Assembly: GCA_003577275.1 (NCBI GenBank)
Contig: QEVO01000003.1
Location: 186,001 to 250,000 of the forward strand
From: Pseudomonadota bacterium
GTDB taxonomy: Bacteria > Pseudomonadota > Alphaproteobacteria > Sphingomonadales > Govanellaceae
Direction of reading: 5' to 3'
DNA: 64,000 bases
Under the pieces are notes generated by a model. The model had not been told where the DNA came from. It saw only the letters and a program-made list of their open reading frames with translations, and made no database searches. Shown here piece by piece: positions 17,234 through 26,778 of the stretch. The translations under genes and the position numbers were made by a program. Every line of letters starts with the position of its first letter. Positions within the stretch are counted from its first letter, which is position 1.

Positions 17234-17274
17234 CCGGGCCCAGGTGATAACAGGGTCCGGATTTTTTGTTTTTT
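17234..17274 (+). terminator. Terminator/attenuator between rplS and leuC
   Basis: CCGGGCCC (17234-17241) pairs with GGGTCCGG (17253-17260), all eight positions counting one G-U pair, followed by ATTTTTTGTTTTTT. The T-run ends 19 bases before the leuC ATG, so no complete promoter fits between the two. It ends the ffh-rplS transcript and may also act as an attenuator for leuCDB. Confidence 0.75.
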
Positions 17275-17293
17275 GCTATCGATAGAGAATCAC

Positions 17294-18706
17294 ATGAACG
17301 CACATCCGCGCACGCTCTACGACAAGATCTGGGACGCCCACGCGGTGCGGGTGACCGAGGACGGCGTCACCATCCTTTATATCGACCGCCATCTGGTCCA
17401 TGAGGTGACCAGCCCACAGGCGTTCGAGGGCTTGCGCGCCGCCGGGCGCAAGGTGCGGCGGCCGGAAGCGGTGCTGGCGGTGCCCGACCATAACGTGCCC
17501 ACCACCCCTGACCGGGCGGACAAGATCGACGATCCGGAATCGGCGACGCAACTGGCGGCCTTGGAAGAAAACTGCAAGGCGTTCGGCGTGCCCTATATCC
17601 CGATGCTGGACGTGCGCCAGGGCATCGTCCACGTCACCGGGCCGGAGCAGGGCTTTACCCTGCCCGGAACCACCATCGTTTGCGGCGACAGCCACACCGC
17701 CACCCACGGCGCGTTCGGCGCGCTCGCCTTCGGCATCGGCACCTCGGAGGTGGAGCACGTGCTCGCCACCGAAACGCTCTTGCTGAAAAAATCCAAGAAC
17801 ATGCGGGTGCATGTATCGGGCGCGGCGGGCGCGGGCGTCACCGCCAAGGACATCGTGCTCGCCATCATCGGCAGGATCGGCACCGCCGGCGGCACCGGCC
17901 ACGTCATCGAGTACACCGGCGAGGCGATCCGCGCGCTTTCCATGGAAGGCCGCATGACGGTGTGCAACATGTCCATCGAAGCCGGCGCGCGGGCTGGATT
18001 GATCGCCCCCGATGAGATCACCTTCGATTATGTGCGCGGCCGGCCGCTGGCGCCCAAGGGCGCGCTTTTTGAACAGGCGGTGACCTATTGGCGAACCTTG
18101 AAAAGCGACGACGGCGCGCATTTTGACAAGGTGGTGGAGATCGACGCCAGCTTAATCGCGCCGCAGGTCACCTGGGGCACCAGTCCCGAGGACGTGGCCC
18201 CCATTACGGCCGCGGTGCCCGATCCGGCCAGTGTTGCGGATGAGGGCAAGCGCAAGGCCATGGAACGCGCGCTGCACTACATGGGATTGACGCCGGGCAT
18301 GCCCTTGACCGACGTGAAGATCGACCGCGTCTTCATCGGTTCGTGCACCAACAGTCGCATCGAGGATCTGCGCGCCGCCGCCGCCATCGCCAAGGGCCGG
18401 AAGGTTGCCGCGCACGTGGGGGCCATGGTGGTGCCGGGCTCGGGCCTGGTCAAGCATCAGGCGGAAGAGGAAGGGCTTGATCGCATCTTCATCGACGCGG
18501 GCTTTGAATGGCGCGAGCCGGGCTGCTCCATGTGTCTGGCCATGAATCCCGATCGGCTGGAGCCGGGCGAACGTTGCGCGGCGACATCGAATCGTAATTT
18601 CGAAGGTCGGCAGGGCGCGGGCGGGCGCACCCATCTGATGAGCCCGGCGATGGCGGCGGCCGCCGCCGTGACTGGCTATCTTACCGACGTGCGGAAGTTT
18701 GGCTAA
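17294..18706 (+). CDS. leuC: 3-isopropylmalate dehydratase large subunit LeuC
   Basis: Aconitase-family [4Fe-4S] subunit that isomerises 2- to 3-isopropylmalate in leucine synthesis, with LeuD. The 470-residue product begins [14 protein letters not shown]. Cluster ligands are visible in G-S-C-T-N-S-R and in [10 protein letters not shown], which together supply three cysteines. The start at 17294 is chosen over one 21 bases upstream that lies in the terminator T-run. leuD starts 13 bases after its stop. Confidence 0.97.
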   Translation: MNAHPRTLYDKIWDAHAVRVTEDGVTILYIDRHLVHEVTSPQAFEGLRAAGRKVRRPEAVLAVPDHNVPTTPDRADKIDDPESATQLAALEENCKAFGVPYIPMLDVRQGIVHVTGPEQGFTLPGTTIVCGDSHTATHGAFGALAFGIGTSEVEHVLATETLLLKKSKNMRVHVSGAAGAGVTAKDIVLAIIGRIGTAGGTGHVIEYTGEAIRALSMEGRMTVCNMSIEAGARAGLIAPDEITFDYVRGRPLAPKGALFEQAVTYWRTLKSDDGAHFDKVVEIDASLIAPQVTWGTSPEDVAPITAAVPDPASVADEGKRKAMERALHYMGLTPGMPLTDVKIDRVFIGSCTNSRIEDLRAAAAIAKGRKVAAHVGAMVVPGSGLVKHQAEEEGLDRIFIDAGFEWREPGCSMCLAMNPDRLEPGERCAATSNRNFEGRQGAGGRTHLMSPAMAAAAAVTGYLTDVRKFG

Positions 18707-18719
18707 GGGAGATCACGCG

Positions 18720-19325
18720 ATGGAAAAGTTCACGACCTTGCGTGGCATCGCCGCGCCGCTGCCCATGGTCAACGTCGATACCGACATGATCATCCCCAAG
18801 CAGTTTTTGAAAACCATCAAGCGCTCGGGCCTGGGCAAGGCGGCGTTCTATGAATTGCGCTATGACGAAGCGGGCAAGGAACGGCCCGATTTCGTGCTCA
18901 ATCAGCCGGCCTACAAAAACGCCAAGATACTCATCGCGGGGGCGAACTTCGGCTGCGGATCGAGCCGCGAGCACGCGCCATGGGCGATCCTTGATCTTGG
19001 CATCCGCTGCATCATCGCGCCGTCGTTCGCTGACATCTTTTACAATAATTGCTTCAAGAACGGCATCCTGCCCATCGTCGTCTCGCAAGCCATCATCGAC
19101 AAGCTGCTGGATGACGCCAGCCGGGGCTCCAACGCCATCATCACCGTCGATTTGGAAAAGCAGGAAATCACCGGCCCCGACGGCGGCCGGGTGACGTTCG
19201 ACATCGACCCCTTTCGCAAGCATTGCTTATTGAACGGCCTTGATGACATCGGCATCACCATGCAGCATGCCGACGCCATCACGCAGTTCGAAGAACGGCG
19301 GCGGGTCAGCCAGCCGTGGCTATAA
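18720..19325 (+). CDS. leuD: 3-isopropylmalate dehydratase small subunit LeuD
   Basis: Swivel-domain partner of LeuC. 201 residues, starting [14 protein letters not shown]. The family signatures are [10 protein letters not shown] and [16 protein letters not shown], which close the active site on LeuC. AAGGGAGA sits before the ATG at 18720; an in-frame start 21 bases earlier overlaps the leuC stop region and is less likely. Confidence 0.97.
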   Translation: MEKFTTLRGIAAPLPMVNVDTDMIIPKQFLKTIKRSGLGKAAFYELRYDEAGKERPDFVLNQPAYKNAKILIAGANFGCGSSREHAPWAILDLGIRCIIAPSFADIFYNNCFKNGILPIVVSQAIIDKLLDDASRGSNAIITVDLEKQEITGPDGGRVTFDIDPFRKHCLLNGLDDIGITMQHADAITQFEERRRVSQPWL

Positions 19326-19346
19326 AAAAAGAGGAAACGCTCGACA

Positions 19347-20453
19347 ATGTATAAAATATTGATCCTTCCTGGCGATGGCATCGGGCCTGAAGTGATGGGC
19401 GAAGTGCGCCGCGTCATTCATTGGTTTACGGAGAAGCGCGGCTTCTCCTGCGCGCTGGAAGATGATCTGGTGGGCGGCGTCTCCTACGATAAGCACGGCG
19501 CGCCGGTGACCGACGCGGCGATGGCGAAAGCGCTCGCTTCCGACGCGGTGCTGTTTGGCGCGGTGGGCGGTCCGCAATGGGCCAAGGTGTCGTTCGACAA
19601 GCGTCCCGAGGCGGCGCTCCTGCGCCTGCGCAAGGATTTGGAGCTGTTCGCCAACCTGCGCCCCGCCTTGTGCTTCAAGCCCTTGGTCAAAGCCTCCAGC
19701 CTGAAGCCGGAATTGGTGGAAGGGCTTGACATCATGATCGTGCGCGAGCTGACCGGCGGCGTCTACTTCGGCGAGCCGCGCGGCATTGAAGCGCTTGCCG
19801 ACGGTTCACGTCGCGGCGTCAACACGCAAGTCTACACCACCGAGGAAATTCGTCGGGTGGCGCGGGTGGCGTTCGATCTCGCCGCCAAGCGGCGCGGCAA
19901 GGTGACTTCGGCGGAAAAATCCAACGTCATGGAATCGGGGCTGTTGTGGCGGGAAGAAGTGCAATGGGTGCACGATAAAGAATATCCGTCGATCGCGCTC
20001 GATCATATGCTCGCCGACAATTGCGCCATGCAGCTGGTGCGCGCGCCCAAGCAGTTCGATGTTATTGTTACTGATAATTTGTTCGGCGACATGCTGTCGG
20101 ACGAAGCGGCGATGCTCACCGGCTCGTTGGGCATGCTGCCCTCGGCGTCCCTGGGCGCGGCGGATAAGTCCGGCAAACGCAAGGCGATGTATGAGCCCAT
20201 TCACGGCAGCGCGCCGGATATCGCCGGCAAGGGCATCGCCAATCCCATCGCCAGCATCCTCAGTTTCGCCATGGCGCTCAGGTATTCCTTTGACCGCGGC
20301 GCGGATGCGGATTTGCTGGAGCAGGCGGTGGAGAAGGTGTTGGCCGACGGCATTCGTACCGGCGACATCATGGAGCCGGGCGCGACCAAGGTCGGCACCG
20401 CCGGCATGGGCAACGCCATTTTGCAGGCGATGGCGGTATTGAGTGGCAAGTAA
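19347..20453 (+). CDS. leuB: 3-isopropylmalate dehydrogenase LeuB
   Basis: NAD-dependent oxidative decarboxylase producing 2-oxoisocaproate. 368 residues; N-terminal [11 protein letters not shown] nucleotide-binding start, [10 protein letters not shown] substrate loop, and [10 protein letters not shown] metal-binding segment, all typical. GAGGAAA precedes the ATG. It completes leuCDB; leuA is not in the window. Confidence 0.97.
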   Translation: MYKILILPGDGIGPEVMGEVRRVIHWFTEKRGFSCALEDDLVGGVSYDKHGAPVTDAAMAKALASDAVLFGAVGGPQWAKVSFDKRPEAALLRLRKDLELFANLRPALCFKPLVKASSLKPELVEGLDIMIVRELTGGVYFGEPRGIEALADGSRRGVNTQVYTTEEIRRVARVAFDLAAKRRGKVTSAEKSNVMESGLLWREEVQWVHDKEYPSIALDHMLADNCAMQLVRAPKQFDVIVTDNLFGDMLSDEAAMLTGSLGMLPSASLGAADKSGKRKAMYEPIHGSAPDIAGKGIANPIASILSFAMALRYSFDRGADADLLEQAVEKVLADGIRTGDIMEPGATKVGTAGMGNAILQAMAVLSGK

Positions 20454-20461
20454 AGGTAATT

Positions 20462-20565
20462 ACCCTCTCCTTTAAGGAGAGGGTGGATGCGAAAGCATCC
20501 GGGTGAGGTGAATTTGCGTGTTGGGGCGTCACCTCACCCCGGCCCTCTCCTCAAGGAGAGGGAGG
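20462..20565. repeat. Compound palindromic repeat between leuB and asd
   Basis: Nested inverted repeats: CCCTCTCC/GGAGAGGG (20463-20483), GGATGC/GCATCC (20485-20500), GGGTGAGGTG pairing with CACCTCACCC (20501-20510 and 20530-20539), then CCCTCTCC/GGAGAGGG again to 20562. As RNA it would fold into a branched, cloverleaf-like structure. It is of the same style as 11731-11795. It lies 34 bases upstream of the asd start. Confidence 0.75.
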
Positions 20566-20598
20566 CAATGCGAGACGATAACTTTTTTGGAGACGAAC

Positions 20599-21621
20599 AT
20601 GGGTTACAGGGTTGCGGTGGTGGGCGCCACGGGGAATGTGGGCCGGGAAATGCTGAACATATTGCACGAACGCCAGTTTCCGGCGGATGAAGTGGCGGCC
20701 ATCGCCTCGCGCCGCTCGCTGGGTCAGGAAGCGACCTTCGGCGATGGGGTGTTGAAGGTCAAGGCGCTCGATGATTTTGATTTTACGGGCTGGGACATCT
20801 GCCTGATGTCGGCGGGTTCAGGCCCGGCCAAGGAATGGGCGCCGAAAATCGCCGCCCAGGGCTGCGTGGTGATCGACAACTCCTCCTTCTATCGCATGGA
20901 CGCGGACGTGCCGCTCATCGTGCCGGAAGTCAACGCCGATGCGCTGGAGCGCTATAGTAAGAAAAACATCATCGCCAATCCCAACTGCTCCACGGCGCAG
21001 ATGGTGGTGGCCTTGAAGCCCTTGCATGACGCGGCCAAGATCAAGCGCGTGGTGGTGTCCACCTATCAGTCGGTGTCCGGGGCGGGGCATGAGGCGATGG
21101 ACGAGCTCTTCAATCAAACCAAGCGCATTTACACCAACGAAGAGCTGGCGCCCAAGAAGTTCACCAAACAGATCGCCTTCAACGTCATTCCGCATATCGA
21201 CGTCTTCATGGCCGATGGCTACACCAAGGAAGAATGGAAGATGGTGGCGGAGACCAACAAGATCCTTGATCCCGACATCAAGGTAACCGCGACCTGCGTG
21301 CGGGTGCCGGTGTTCGTCGGCCATTCCGAGGCGGTCAACATCGAATTCGAAAAGCCCTTGTCGGCGGACGAGGCGCGGGAAATCTTGCGCCAAGCGCCCG
21401 GCTGCATGGTGGTCGATAAGCGCGAGAACGGCGGCTACATCACGCCCATCGAATGCGTCGGCGAGTACGCCACCTTCATCAGTCGCATCCGCAATGATGC
21501 GACGGTAAAGCATGGCTTGGCGATGTGGGTGGTCTCCGACAACCTGCGCAAGGGCGCGGCGTTGAACGCCGTGCAAATCGCCGAGTCCTTATGCGCGCGG
21601 TACTTGAAGAAGGCGGCGTAA
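20599..21621 (+). CDS. asd: Aspartate-semialdehyde dehydrogenase
   Basis: NADPH-dependent enzyme at the branch to lysine/DAP, threonine and methionine. 340 residues starting M-G-Y-R-V-A-V-V-G-A-T-G-N-V-G-R-E. The catalytic cysteine is in N-P-N-C-S-T-A-Q, and the substrate-binding histidine is within R-V-P-V-F-V-G-H-S. The start at 20599 is placed at the Rossmann-fold beginning; upstream in-frame sequence to 20518 runs into the repeat and is rejected. Confidence 0.97.
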   Translation: MGYRVAVVGATGNVGREMLNILHERQFPADEVAAIASRRSLGQEATFGDGVLKVKALDDFDFTGWDICLMSAGSGPAKEWAPKIAAQGCVVIDNSSFYRMDADVPLIVPEVNADALERYSKKNIIANPNCSTAQMVVALKPLHDAAKIKRVVVSTYQSVSGAGHEAMDELFNQTKRIYTNEELAPKKFTKQIAFNVIPHIDVFMADGYTKEEWKMVAETNKILDPDIKVTATCVRVPVFVGHSEAVNIEFEKPLSADEAREILRQAPGCMVVDKRENGGYITPIECVGEYATFISRIRNDATVKHGLAMWVVSDNLRKGAALNAVQIAESLCARYLKKAA

Positions 21622-21632
21622 CATATTAGACC

Positions 21633-21714
21633 GTCATTGCGAGCGAAGCGACGCAATCCAGTTCTTGCAGGATAGCTGGATCGCCACGGCCGCTATTGGC
21701 GGCCTCGCGATGAC
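21633..21714. repeat. Dispersed repeat, GTCATTGCGAGCGAAGCGACGC family
   Basis: An 82-base intergenic unit that begins GTCATTGCGAGCGAAGCG and ends CTCGCGATGAC, so the termini are inverted copies. It contains an internal GGCCGC-TATT-GGCGGCC-like hairpin. This type of element is common in many proteobacterial genomes. Only one copy lies in the window. The rest of the 21622-21860 gap holds a promoter (next entry) and no gene. Confidence 0.7.
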
Positions 21715-21788
21715 GATCAAGCCAGTGCGGCGCGGCTCTTTCACGGGCCGTGCCGTTTTTTATGGGTAGGAGTCCGGACAACTCCTCT

Positions 21789-21816
21789 TTGCCTTGGGCC
21801 AAGGCGGCGCTATAGT
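21789..21816 (+). promoter_or_regulatory. Promoter of the malyl-CoA lyase gene
   Basis: TTGCCT (21789-21794), a 16-base spacer and TATAGT (21811-21816), 45 bases upstream of the start codon at 21861. CCAAGGAGA serves as ribosome-binding site. Confidence 0.5.
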
Positions 21817-21860
21817 GCGGCGCAACATTACGTAAGAAACCAGTCCAAGGAGATCCGCCC

Positions 21861-22742
21861 ATGGCCGCCACCGCCCGACCCCGCCGCAGCATGCTCTATA
21901 TGCCGGGCGCCAACACCCGGGCGCTGGAAAAGGCGCGGGAACTGCCGGCCGACGCCCTGATTCTCGATCTCGAAGACGCGGTGTCGCCGGACGCCAAGGT
22001 CGAGGCGCGGCGCAATGTGGTCGAGGCGGTCAAGGCTGGCGGCTACGGCGGCCGCGAGCTTCTCATCCGCGTCAACGGCCTGGAAACGCCGTGGGGCTAT
22101 GAGGACATCGCTGCCGCCGCCAAGGCCAATCCCCATGGCATCCTGCTCCCTAAAGTCGACAGCGCCGCCACGGTTCGGGCGGCGGAGAAAATCATGGTCG
22201 AGGCGGGGGCCGCGCCCGCGGTCGCTCTGTGGTGCATGATGGAGACGCCGCGCGCCATCTTACGCGCCGAGGAGATCGCCGCCGCCACCCCGCGCCTTGC
22301 CGGCTTCGTCATGGGCACCTCGGATTTGACCAAGGACTTGCACGCCCATCACACGCCGCTGCGGCTGCCGATGCTGACGAGCCTGGCGATCACGCTTCTA
22401 GCCGCCCGCGCCGAGGGCCTGGCGGTGCTCGATGGCGTCTATCTCGATTTGAACGACGAGGAAGGTTTCGCCGCCGCCTGCGCCCAGGGCGTGGAGCTGG
22501 GCTTTGACGGCAAGACACTCATTCACCCCAAACAGATCGCGGCGGCCAACGCCGCCTTCGCGCCCAGCGCCCAGGAGATCGACTATTCCCGCCGCATCAT
22601 CGCCGCCCACGAGGCAGCGCGCGCCGCCGGCAAGGGCGTGGTGGTGGTGGACGGCAAGCTGGTGGAAGGCTTGCACGTGGAAAACGCCCGGCGACTGGTG
22701 GCCTTGTCCGACGCCATTGCCGCGCTTGAGGGGGGCAAGTAA
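21861..22742 (+). CDS. HpcH/HpaI aldolase, malyl-CoA lyase/thioesterase family
   Basis: CitE-like CoA-ester lyase of the TIM-barrel HpcH/HpaI family. 293 residues with R-S-M-L-Y-M-P-G-A-N near the N-terminus (CoA binding), L-I-L-D-L-E-D-A-V-S-P (metal-binding Glu/Asp region), L-L-P-K-V-D-S and D-G-K-T-L-I-H-P-K-Q-I. Because it is followed by mesaconyl-CoA hydratase, it is most likely L-malyl-CoA/beta-methylmalyl-CoA lyase or (3S)-malyl-CoA thioesterase of the ethylmalonyl-CoA pathway. Sequence alone does not separate those two activities or a citramalyl-CoA lyase. The gene ends 12 bases before the next start. Confidence 0.85.
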   Translation: MAATARPRRSMLYMPGANTRALEKARELPADALILDLEDAVSPDAKVEARRNVVEAVKAGGYGGRELLIRVNGLETPWGYEDIAAAAKANPHGILLPKVDSAATVRAAEKIMVEAGAAPAVALWCMMETPRAILRAEEIAAATPRLAGFVMGTSDLTKDLHAHHTPLRLPMLTSLAITLLAARAEGLAVLDGVYLDLNDEEGFAAACAQGVELGFDGKTLIHPKQIAAANAAFAPSAQEIDYSRRIIAAHEAARAAGKGVVVVDGKLVEGLHVENARRLVALSDAIAALEGGK

Positions 22743-22754
22743 GGGGAACGGGAT

Positions 22755-23801
22755 ATGAAAAACGCCGCCGGCAATTTCTTCGAGGACTTCCGCATCGGCC
22801 AGGAGATTCGCCACGCCACGCCGCGCACCGTATCGGCGGGCGACATGAGTCTTTATATCGCCCTTTACGGCACGCGCATTGCCTTGAATTCCTCGGCCGA
22901 ATTCGCCCGCGGCCTGGGCTATAAGGACGCGCCCATCGATGATTTTCTCACCTTCCATCTGGTGTTCGGCAAGACGGTGCCGGACATTTCCTTGAATGCG
23001 GTGGCGAACCTCGGCTACGCCGCCGGCCGGTTCTTGCGGCCGGTCTATGTCGGCGACACCTTATCCACCGTTAGCACCGTGATCGGCCTGAAGGAAAACT
23101 CCAACCGCAAGACCGGCAACGTTTACGTGCGCTCAGTGGGCAAGAATCAACGCGGCGAGCCGGTCCTCGACTATGTGCGCTGGGTGATGGTGAAAAAGCG
23201 CGATGAAGCGTCGCCGACGCCGGAACCCGTGCTGCCCGATCTGCCGGATCACGTGGCAGCCGATAGCTTGCGGGCTCCCGAAGGCGTCGACTTTTCCCGC
23301 TATGACGCGGTACTTGCCGGTTCGTCCTATCGCTGGGCCGATTACCGGCCGGGCGAAAAGATCGACCATGTGGACGGCATTACCATCGAGGCCGCCGATC
23401 ACATGCTGGCGACGAGGCTTTATCAGAACACGGCGCGGGTGCACTTCAACTTGCATGTGGAGCGCGGCGGCCGACTGGGCGAGCGCATCGTCTATGGCGG
23501 GCATGTGATCTCACTCGCCCGCGCCTTGAGCTTCAACGGCCTTGGTAACGCCTGCGTCATTGCCGCCTTGAACGGCGGTCGGCATGTGGCGCCGTGCATC
23601 GCCGGCGATACCGTCTATGCCTGGAGCGAAGTGCTGGACAAGGCCGAGATCAAAGGCCGCCGGGATGTCGGCGCGCTCCGCTTACGGCTGGTGGGGCTCA
23701 AAAATGAGCCGGCCGCCAGCTTCCCCGACCGCGCGGCCGATGGCGGCTATTTGCCGGCGGTGGTGCTCGATCTTGATTATTGGGCGCTGGTGCCGCGGTG
23801 A
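22755..23801 (+). CDS. mch: MaoC-family mesaconyl-CoA hydratase
   Basis: Double hot-dog hydratase of 348 residues predicted to interconvert mesaconyl-CoA and beta-methylmalyl-CoA. It begins with G-N-F-F-E-D-F-R-I-G-Q-E-I-R-H-A-T-P-R-T and holds D-A-P-I-D-D-F-L-T-F-H in the first half, with a second MaoC half from about residue 190. The length fits the two-domain mesaconyl-CoA hydratase rather than the single-domain R-hydratases. The adjacent CoA-ester lyase supports this pathway, although crotonyl-CoA carboxylase/reductase and mutase genes are not in view. Confidence 0.85.
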   Translation: MKNAAGNFFEDFRIGQEIRHATPRTVSAGDMSLYIALYGTRIALNSSAEFARGLGYKDAPIDDFLTFHLVFGKTVPDISLNAVANLGYAAGRFLRPVYVGDTLSTVSTVIGLKENSNRKTGNVYVRSVGKNQRGEPVLDYVRWVMVKKRDEASPTPEPVLPDLPDHVAADSLRAPEGVDFSRYDAVLAGSSYRWADYRPGEKIDHVDGITIEAADHMLATRLYQNTARVHFNLHVERGGRLGERIVYGGHVISLARALSFNGLGNACVIAALNGGRHVAPCIAGDTVYAWSEVLDKAEIKGRRDVGALRLRLVGLKNEPAASFPDRAADGGYLPAVVLDLDYWALVPR

Positions 23802-23837
23802 TTTGGCGGTGGCCGGGCGAGGTGGACTGCGACACAC

Positions 23838-23867
23838 TTGACCCTCCCTTGGCGAAGGGACTAAAAA
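23838..23867 (+). promoter_or_regulatory. Candidate promoter of the sdh operon
   Basis: TTGACC (23838-23843), 18-base spacer, TAAAAA (23862-23867), about 80 bases upstream of sdhC. Four of six -10 positions fit. The short plus-strand gap 23802-23947 is otherwise empty. Confidence 0.4.
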
Positions 23868-23947
23868 CAATAGCCGTTTACGCGTGCTGGCTCCGGCGAC
23901 TCCTGACCGTCGGAGAACAAATGAGAACAAAAATCAAGGGGTTTCCG

Positions 23948-24340
23948 ATGGCAGAGGCTAAGCGCCCGTTATCACCTCATCTTCAAGTCTATCGTTGGGG
24001 CCTACATATGACCTTGTCGATCCTGCACCGGGCGACGGGGGTGGCATTGGGCGCCGGCACGCTTCTGCTGGCATGGTGGCTCATCTCACTGGCCTCGGGA
24101 CCGGAAGCGTTCGCGCAGGCTCAATCCTGTCTTGCCAGCTGGCTCGGCCGGGTGGTGCTCTTGGGCTTCACCTGGTCGCTGATGCTGCACTTGTGCAACG
24201 GCATCCGCCATCTGGTGTGGGACACGGGGCAGGGGTTCGAGCTTTCCACCGTCCGCGTGACCAACATGTTGGTGCTGGGCGGCTCCGTCGTTCTGACCCT
24301 GATTGTCTGGGTCGCCGGCTACGGTTTGATCGGAGGGTAG
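23948..24340 (+). CDS. sdhC: Succinate dehydrogenase cytochrome b556 subunit SdhC
   Basis: Membrane anchor of Complex II; binds haem b and quinone together with SdhD. 130 residues, three transmembrane helices. It has R-P-L-S-P-H-L-Q-V-Y near the N-terminus, S-I-L-H-R-A-T-G (quinone-site region), and H-L-C-N-G-I-R-H-L-V-W-D containing the haem-ligand histidine. The start at 23948 follows AAGGGG at a good distance; longer in-frame starts would run through the promoter region. Confidence 0.95.
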   Translation: MAEAKRPLSPHLQVYRWGLHMTLSILHRATGVALGAGTLLLAWWLISLASGPEAFAQAQSCLASWLGRVVLLGFTWSLMLHLCNGIRHLVWDTGQGFELSTVRVTNMLVLGGSVVLTLIVWVAGYGLIGG

Positions 24341-24344
24341 GGCC

Positions 24345-24725
24345 ATGACCATGAAAACCCCCTTAGGCGCAGTGCGCGGCCTTGGCTCGGCGAAAAACGG
24401 CACCCATCACTGGTGGCTGCAACGGTTGACGGCGATCGCGCTCATTCCGCTGACCGTCTGGCTGACCGCGTCCATCGTCGGCCTCATCGGCGCCGATTAC
24501 GAGACGGTGCGCACCTGGGTATCAATCCCTCTGGTAGCTATCCTGCTGGCGCTCTTTCTCGCCGCGACGCTTTATCACTTGAAACTCGGCCTGCAAGTGG
24601 TGATTGAAGACTATGTCCACCATGAAGGCGCGAAGCTGGCGGCGCAAATGACCGTGACCTTCGCCGCCATCATCATCGCCGCGGCGAGCATCTTCGCCGT
24701 CCTCAGCGTCGCTTTCGAGGGGTAA
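24345..24725 (+). CDS. sdhD: Succinate dehydrogenase membrane anchor SdhD
   Basis: Hydrophobic Complex II anchor of 126 residues with three transmembrane segments. [12 protein letters not shown] near residue 20 and [16 protein letters not shown] are the SdhD signatures, the latter placing the haem/quinone residues. It begins 4 bases after sdhC and ends 7 bases before sdhA. Confidence 0.94.
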   Translation: MTMKTPLGAVRGLGSAKNGTHHWWLQRLTAIALIPLTVWLTASIVGLIGADYETVRTWVSIPLVAILLALFLAATLYHLKLGLQVVIEDYVHHEGAKLAAQMTVTFAAIIIAAASIFAVLSVAFEG

Positions 24726-24732
24726 GTTCGTA

Positions 24733-26520
24733 ATGAGCACCGCCTATCCAATCACCGATCACGCCTATGATGTCGTTGTCGTCGGCGCCGGCGGCTCGGG
24801 CTTACGCGCCACCATGGGCATGGCCGAACGCGGGCTGAAGACCGCCTGCATCACCAAGGTATTCCCCACCCGCTCCCATACTGTGGCGGCGCAGGGCGGC
24901 ATCGCCGCTGCGCTCGGCAACATGGGCGAGGACACCTGGCAGTGGCATATGTTTGATACCGTCAAGGGCTCCGACTGGCTCGGCGACCAGGACGCCATCG
25001 AATACATGTGCCGGGAAGCGCCGGCGGCGGTGATCGAACTGGAGCATTACGGACTGCCGTTTTCGCGCACCGAGGACGGCAAGATCTATCAGCGCGCTTT
25101 CGGCGGCATGACCACCAAGTTCGGCGAAGGGCCGGCGGCGCAGCGCACCTGCGCGGCGGCCGACCGCACCGGCCACGCCATGCTGCATGCGCTCTATCAG
25201 CAGTCCTTGAAGCATGACGCCGACTTCTTCATCGAATATTTCGCCATCGATCTGATTATGGCGGACGGCGAATGCCGCGGCGTCATCGCGCTCGATCTTG
25301 CCACCGGCACGCTGCACCGCTTCCGCGCCCACATGGTGGTGCTGGCCACCGGCGGCTATGGCCGCGCCTATTTCTCTTGCACTTCAGCCCATACCTGCAC
25401 CGGCGACGGCGGCGGCATGGTGCTCCGGGCCGGCCTGCCCTTGCAGGATATGGAATTCGTGCAGTTCCACCCCACCGGCATCTATGGCGCCGGCGTGCTG
25501 ATTACGGAGGGCGTGCGCGGCGAGGGCGGCTATCTAGTGAACTCAGCCGGCGAGCGCTTCATGGAGCGCTACGCGCCATCGGCCAAGGACTTGGCGTCGC
25601 GCGACGTGGTCAGCCGCTCCATGGCGATGGAAATCCGCGAGGGCCGCGGCGTCGGCCCCAACAAGGATCATATCTATCTTCATCTCGACCACTTGGATCC
25701 GGCGATCATTCATGAACGGCTGCCGGGGATTGCCGAGTCGTCGCGCATCTTCGCCGGCGTCGATGTCACCAAGCAGCCGATCCCGGTGCTGCCCACCGTG
25801 CATTACAACATGGGCGGCATCCCCACCAATTACCGGGCCGAGGTGGTGACCTTGAAGAACGGCGATCCGGACGCCGTGGTGCCGGGCCTGATGGCGGTGG
25901 GCGAGGCGGCCTGCGTCTCGGTGCATGGCGCCAACCGTTTAGGCTCCAATTCCCTGATCGATCTGGTGGTATTCGGCCGTTCGGCGGCGATCCGCGCCGC
26001 GGAGGTGATCACGCCCGGCCAGGCGCATAAGTCCTTGCCGAAGGACGCTGCCGACATGGCGATCGCCCGCCTCGATAAATTCCGCAACGCCAAGGGCGGC
26101 GCGTCCACGGCGGACATTCGCCTCGACATGCAGCGCACCATGCAGACCAACTGTTCGGTGTTCCGCACCGGCGACGTGCTGACGGAAGGCAAGCGCCTCA
26201 TCGATGCCGTCTACAAGCGCATGGCGGACATCAAGATCACGGACCGCTCATTGGTCTGGAACAGCGATCTTGTGGAAACCTTGGAGCTTGACAATCTTAT
26301 CGGTCAGGCGGTGGTCACCATGCACGGCGCGGAAAACCGCAAGGAATCCCGCGGCGCGCACAAACGCGAGGATTTCGCCGACCGCGATGATGACAACTGG
26401 ATGAAGCACACCGTGGCCTGGTTCGATAACGGCAAGGTGACGCTCGACTATCGTCCCGTGCATACCTATACGCTGACCAAAGAGGTCGAGTACATCAAGC
26501 CCAAGGCGCGGGTGTATTAA
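24733..26520 (+). CDS. sdhA: Succinate dehydrogenase flavoprotein subunit SdhA
   Basis: Catalytic FAD subunit of Complex II (succinate to fumarate). 595 residues. Seen are the dinucleotide-binding G-A-G-G-S-G-L-R-A, the covalent FAD histidine in [10 protein letters not shown], and the active-site region H-P-T-G-I-Y-G-A-G with a downstream R-G-E-G-G-Y. The C-terminus ends K-A-R-V-Y, as in alphaproteobacterial and mitochondrial SdhA. Unusually, sdhB does not follow directly; two small genes intervene. Confidence 0.98.
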   Translation: MSTAYPITDHAYDVVVVGAGGSGLRATMGMAERGLKTACITKVFPTRSHTVAAQGGIAAALGNMGEDTWQWHMFDTVKGSDWLGDQDAIEYMCREAPAAVIELEHYGLPFSRTEDGKIYQRAFGGMTTKFGEGPAAQRTCAAADRTGHAMLHALYQQSLKHDADFFIEYFAIDLIMADGECRGVIALDLATGTLHRFRAHMVVLATGGYGRAYFSCTSAHTCTGDGGGMVLRAGLPLQDMEFVQFHPTGIYGAGVLITEGVRGEGGYLVNSAGERFMERYAPSAKDLASRDVVSRSMAMEIREGRGVGPNKDHIYLHLDHLDPAIIHERLPGIAESSRIFAGVDVTKQPIPVLPTVHYNMGGIPTNYRAEVVTLKNGDPDAVVPGLMAVGEAACVSVHGANRLGSNSLIDLVVFGRSAAIRAAEVITPGQAHKSLPKDAADMAIARLDKFRNAKGGASTADIRLDMQRTMQTNCSVFRTGDVLTEGKRLIDAVYKRMADIKITDRSLVWNSDLVETLELDNLIGQAVVTMHGAENRKESRGAHKREDFADRDDDNWMKHTVAWFDNGKVTLDYRPVHTYTLTKEVEYIKPKARVY

Positions 26521-26532
26521 AGGCAGCTTGGC

Positions 26533-26778
26533 ATGCCGACGGTATTGAGAGAAAATGGGTTCAGGTTTTATTTCTATAGTCATGAACCTAATGAGCCGCC
26601 CCATGTCCATGTTGATAGAGCCGAGGCGTCAGCAAAAATCTGGCTCGAACCCGTGGCGGTGGCGCGTAATCTGGGGTTCAGCGCGGCTGAGTTACATGAA
26701 GTAGTTGGCCGCGTGCGGCAACATCAGCGTCGCTTGGTGGAGGCTTGGTATGGGTATTTTGGCAACGGCGGCAGATGA
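26533..26778 (+). CDS. DUF4160 protein (possible toxin-antitoxin partner)
   Basis: An 81-residue product with the DUF4160 pattern: M-P-T-V-L-R-E-N-G-F-R-F-Y-F-Y-S-H-E-P-N-E-P-P-H-V-H-V splits into the strand and the P-P-H-V-H-V histidine motif, followed by A-S-A-K-I-W-L-E. Genes of this family are regularly paired with DUF2442 genes, as here. The sequence is visibly richer in A/T than sdhA and sdhB, suggesting acquisition. It starts 13 bases after the sdhA stop and overlaps the next gene by 29 bases. Confidence 0.85.
   Translation: MPTVLRENGFRFYFYSHEPNEPPHVHVDRAEASAKIWLEPVAVARNLGFSAAELHEVVGRVRQHQRRLVEAWYGYFGNGGR

Noticed and set aside
26150..26300. Possible split of sdhA
   Set aside because: The sdhA frame is intact to its normal C-terminus; the interruption lies after the gene, between sdhA and sdhB.
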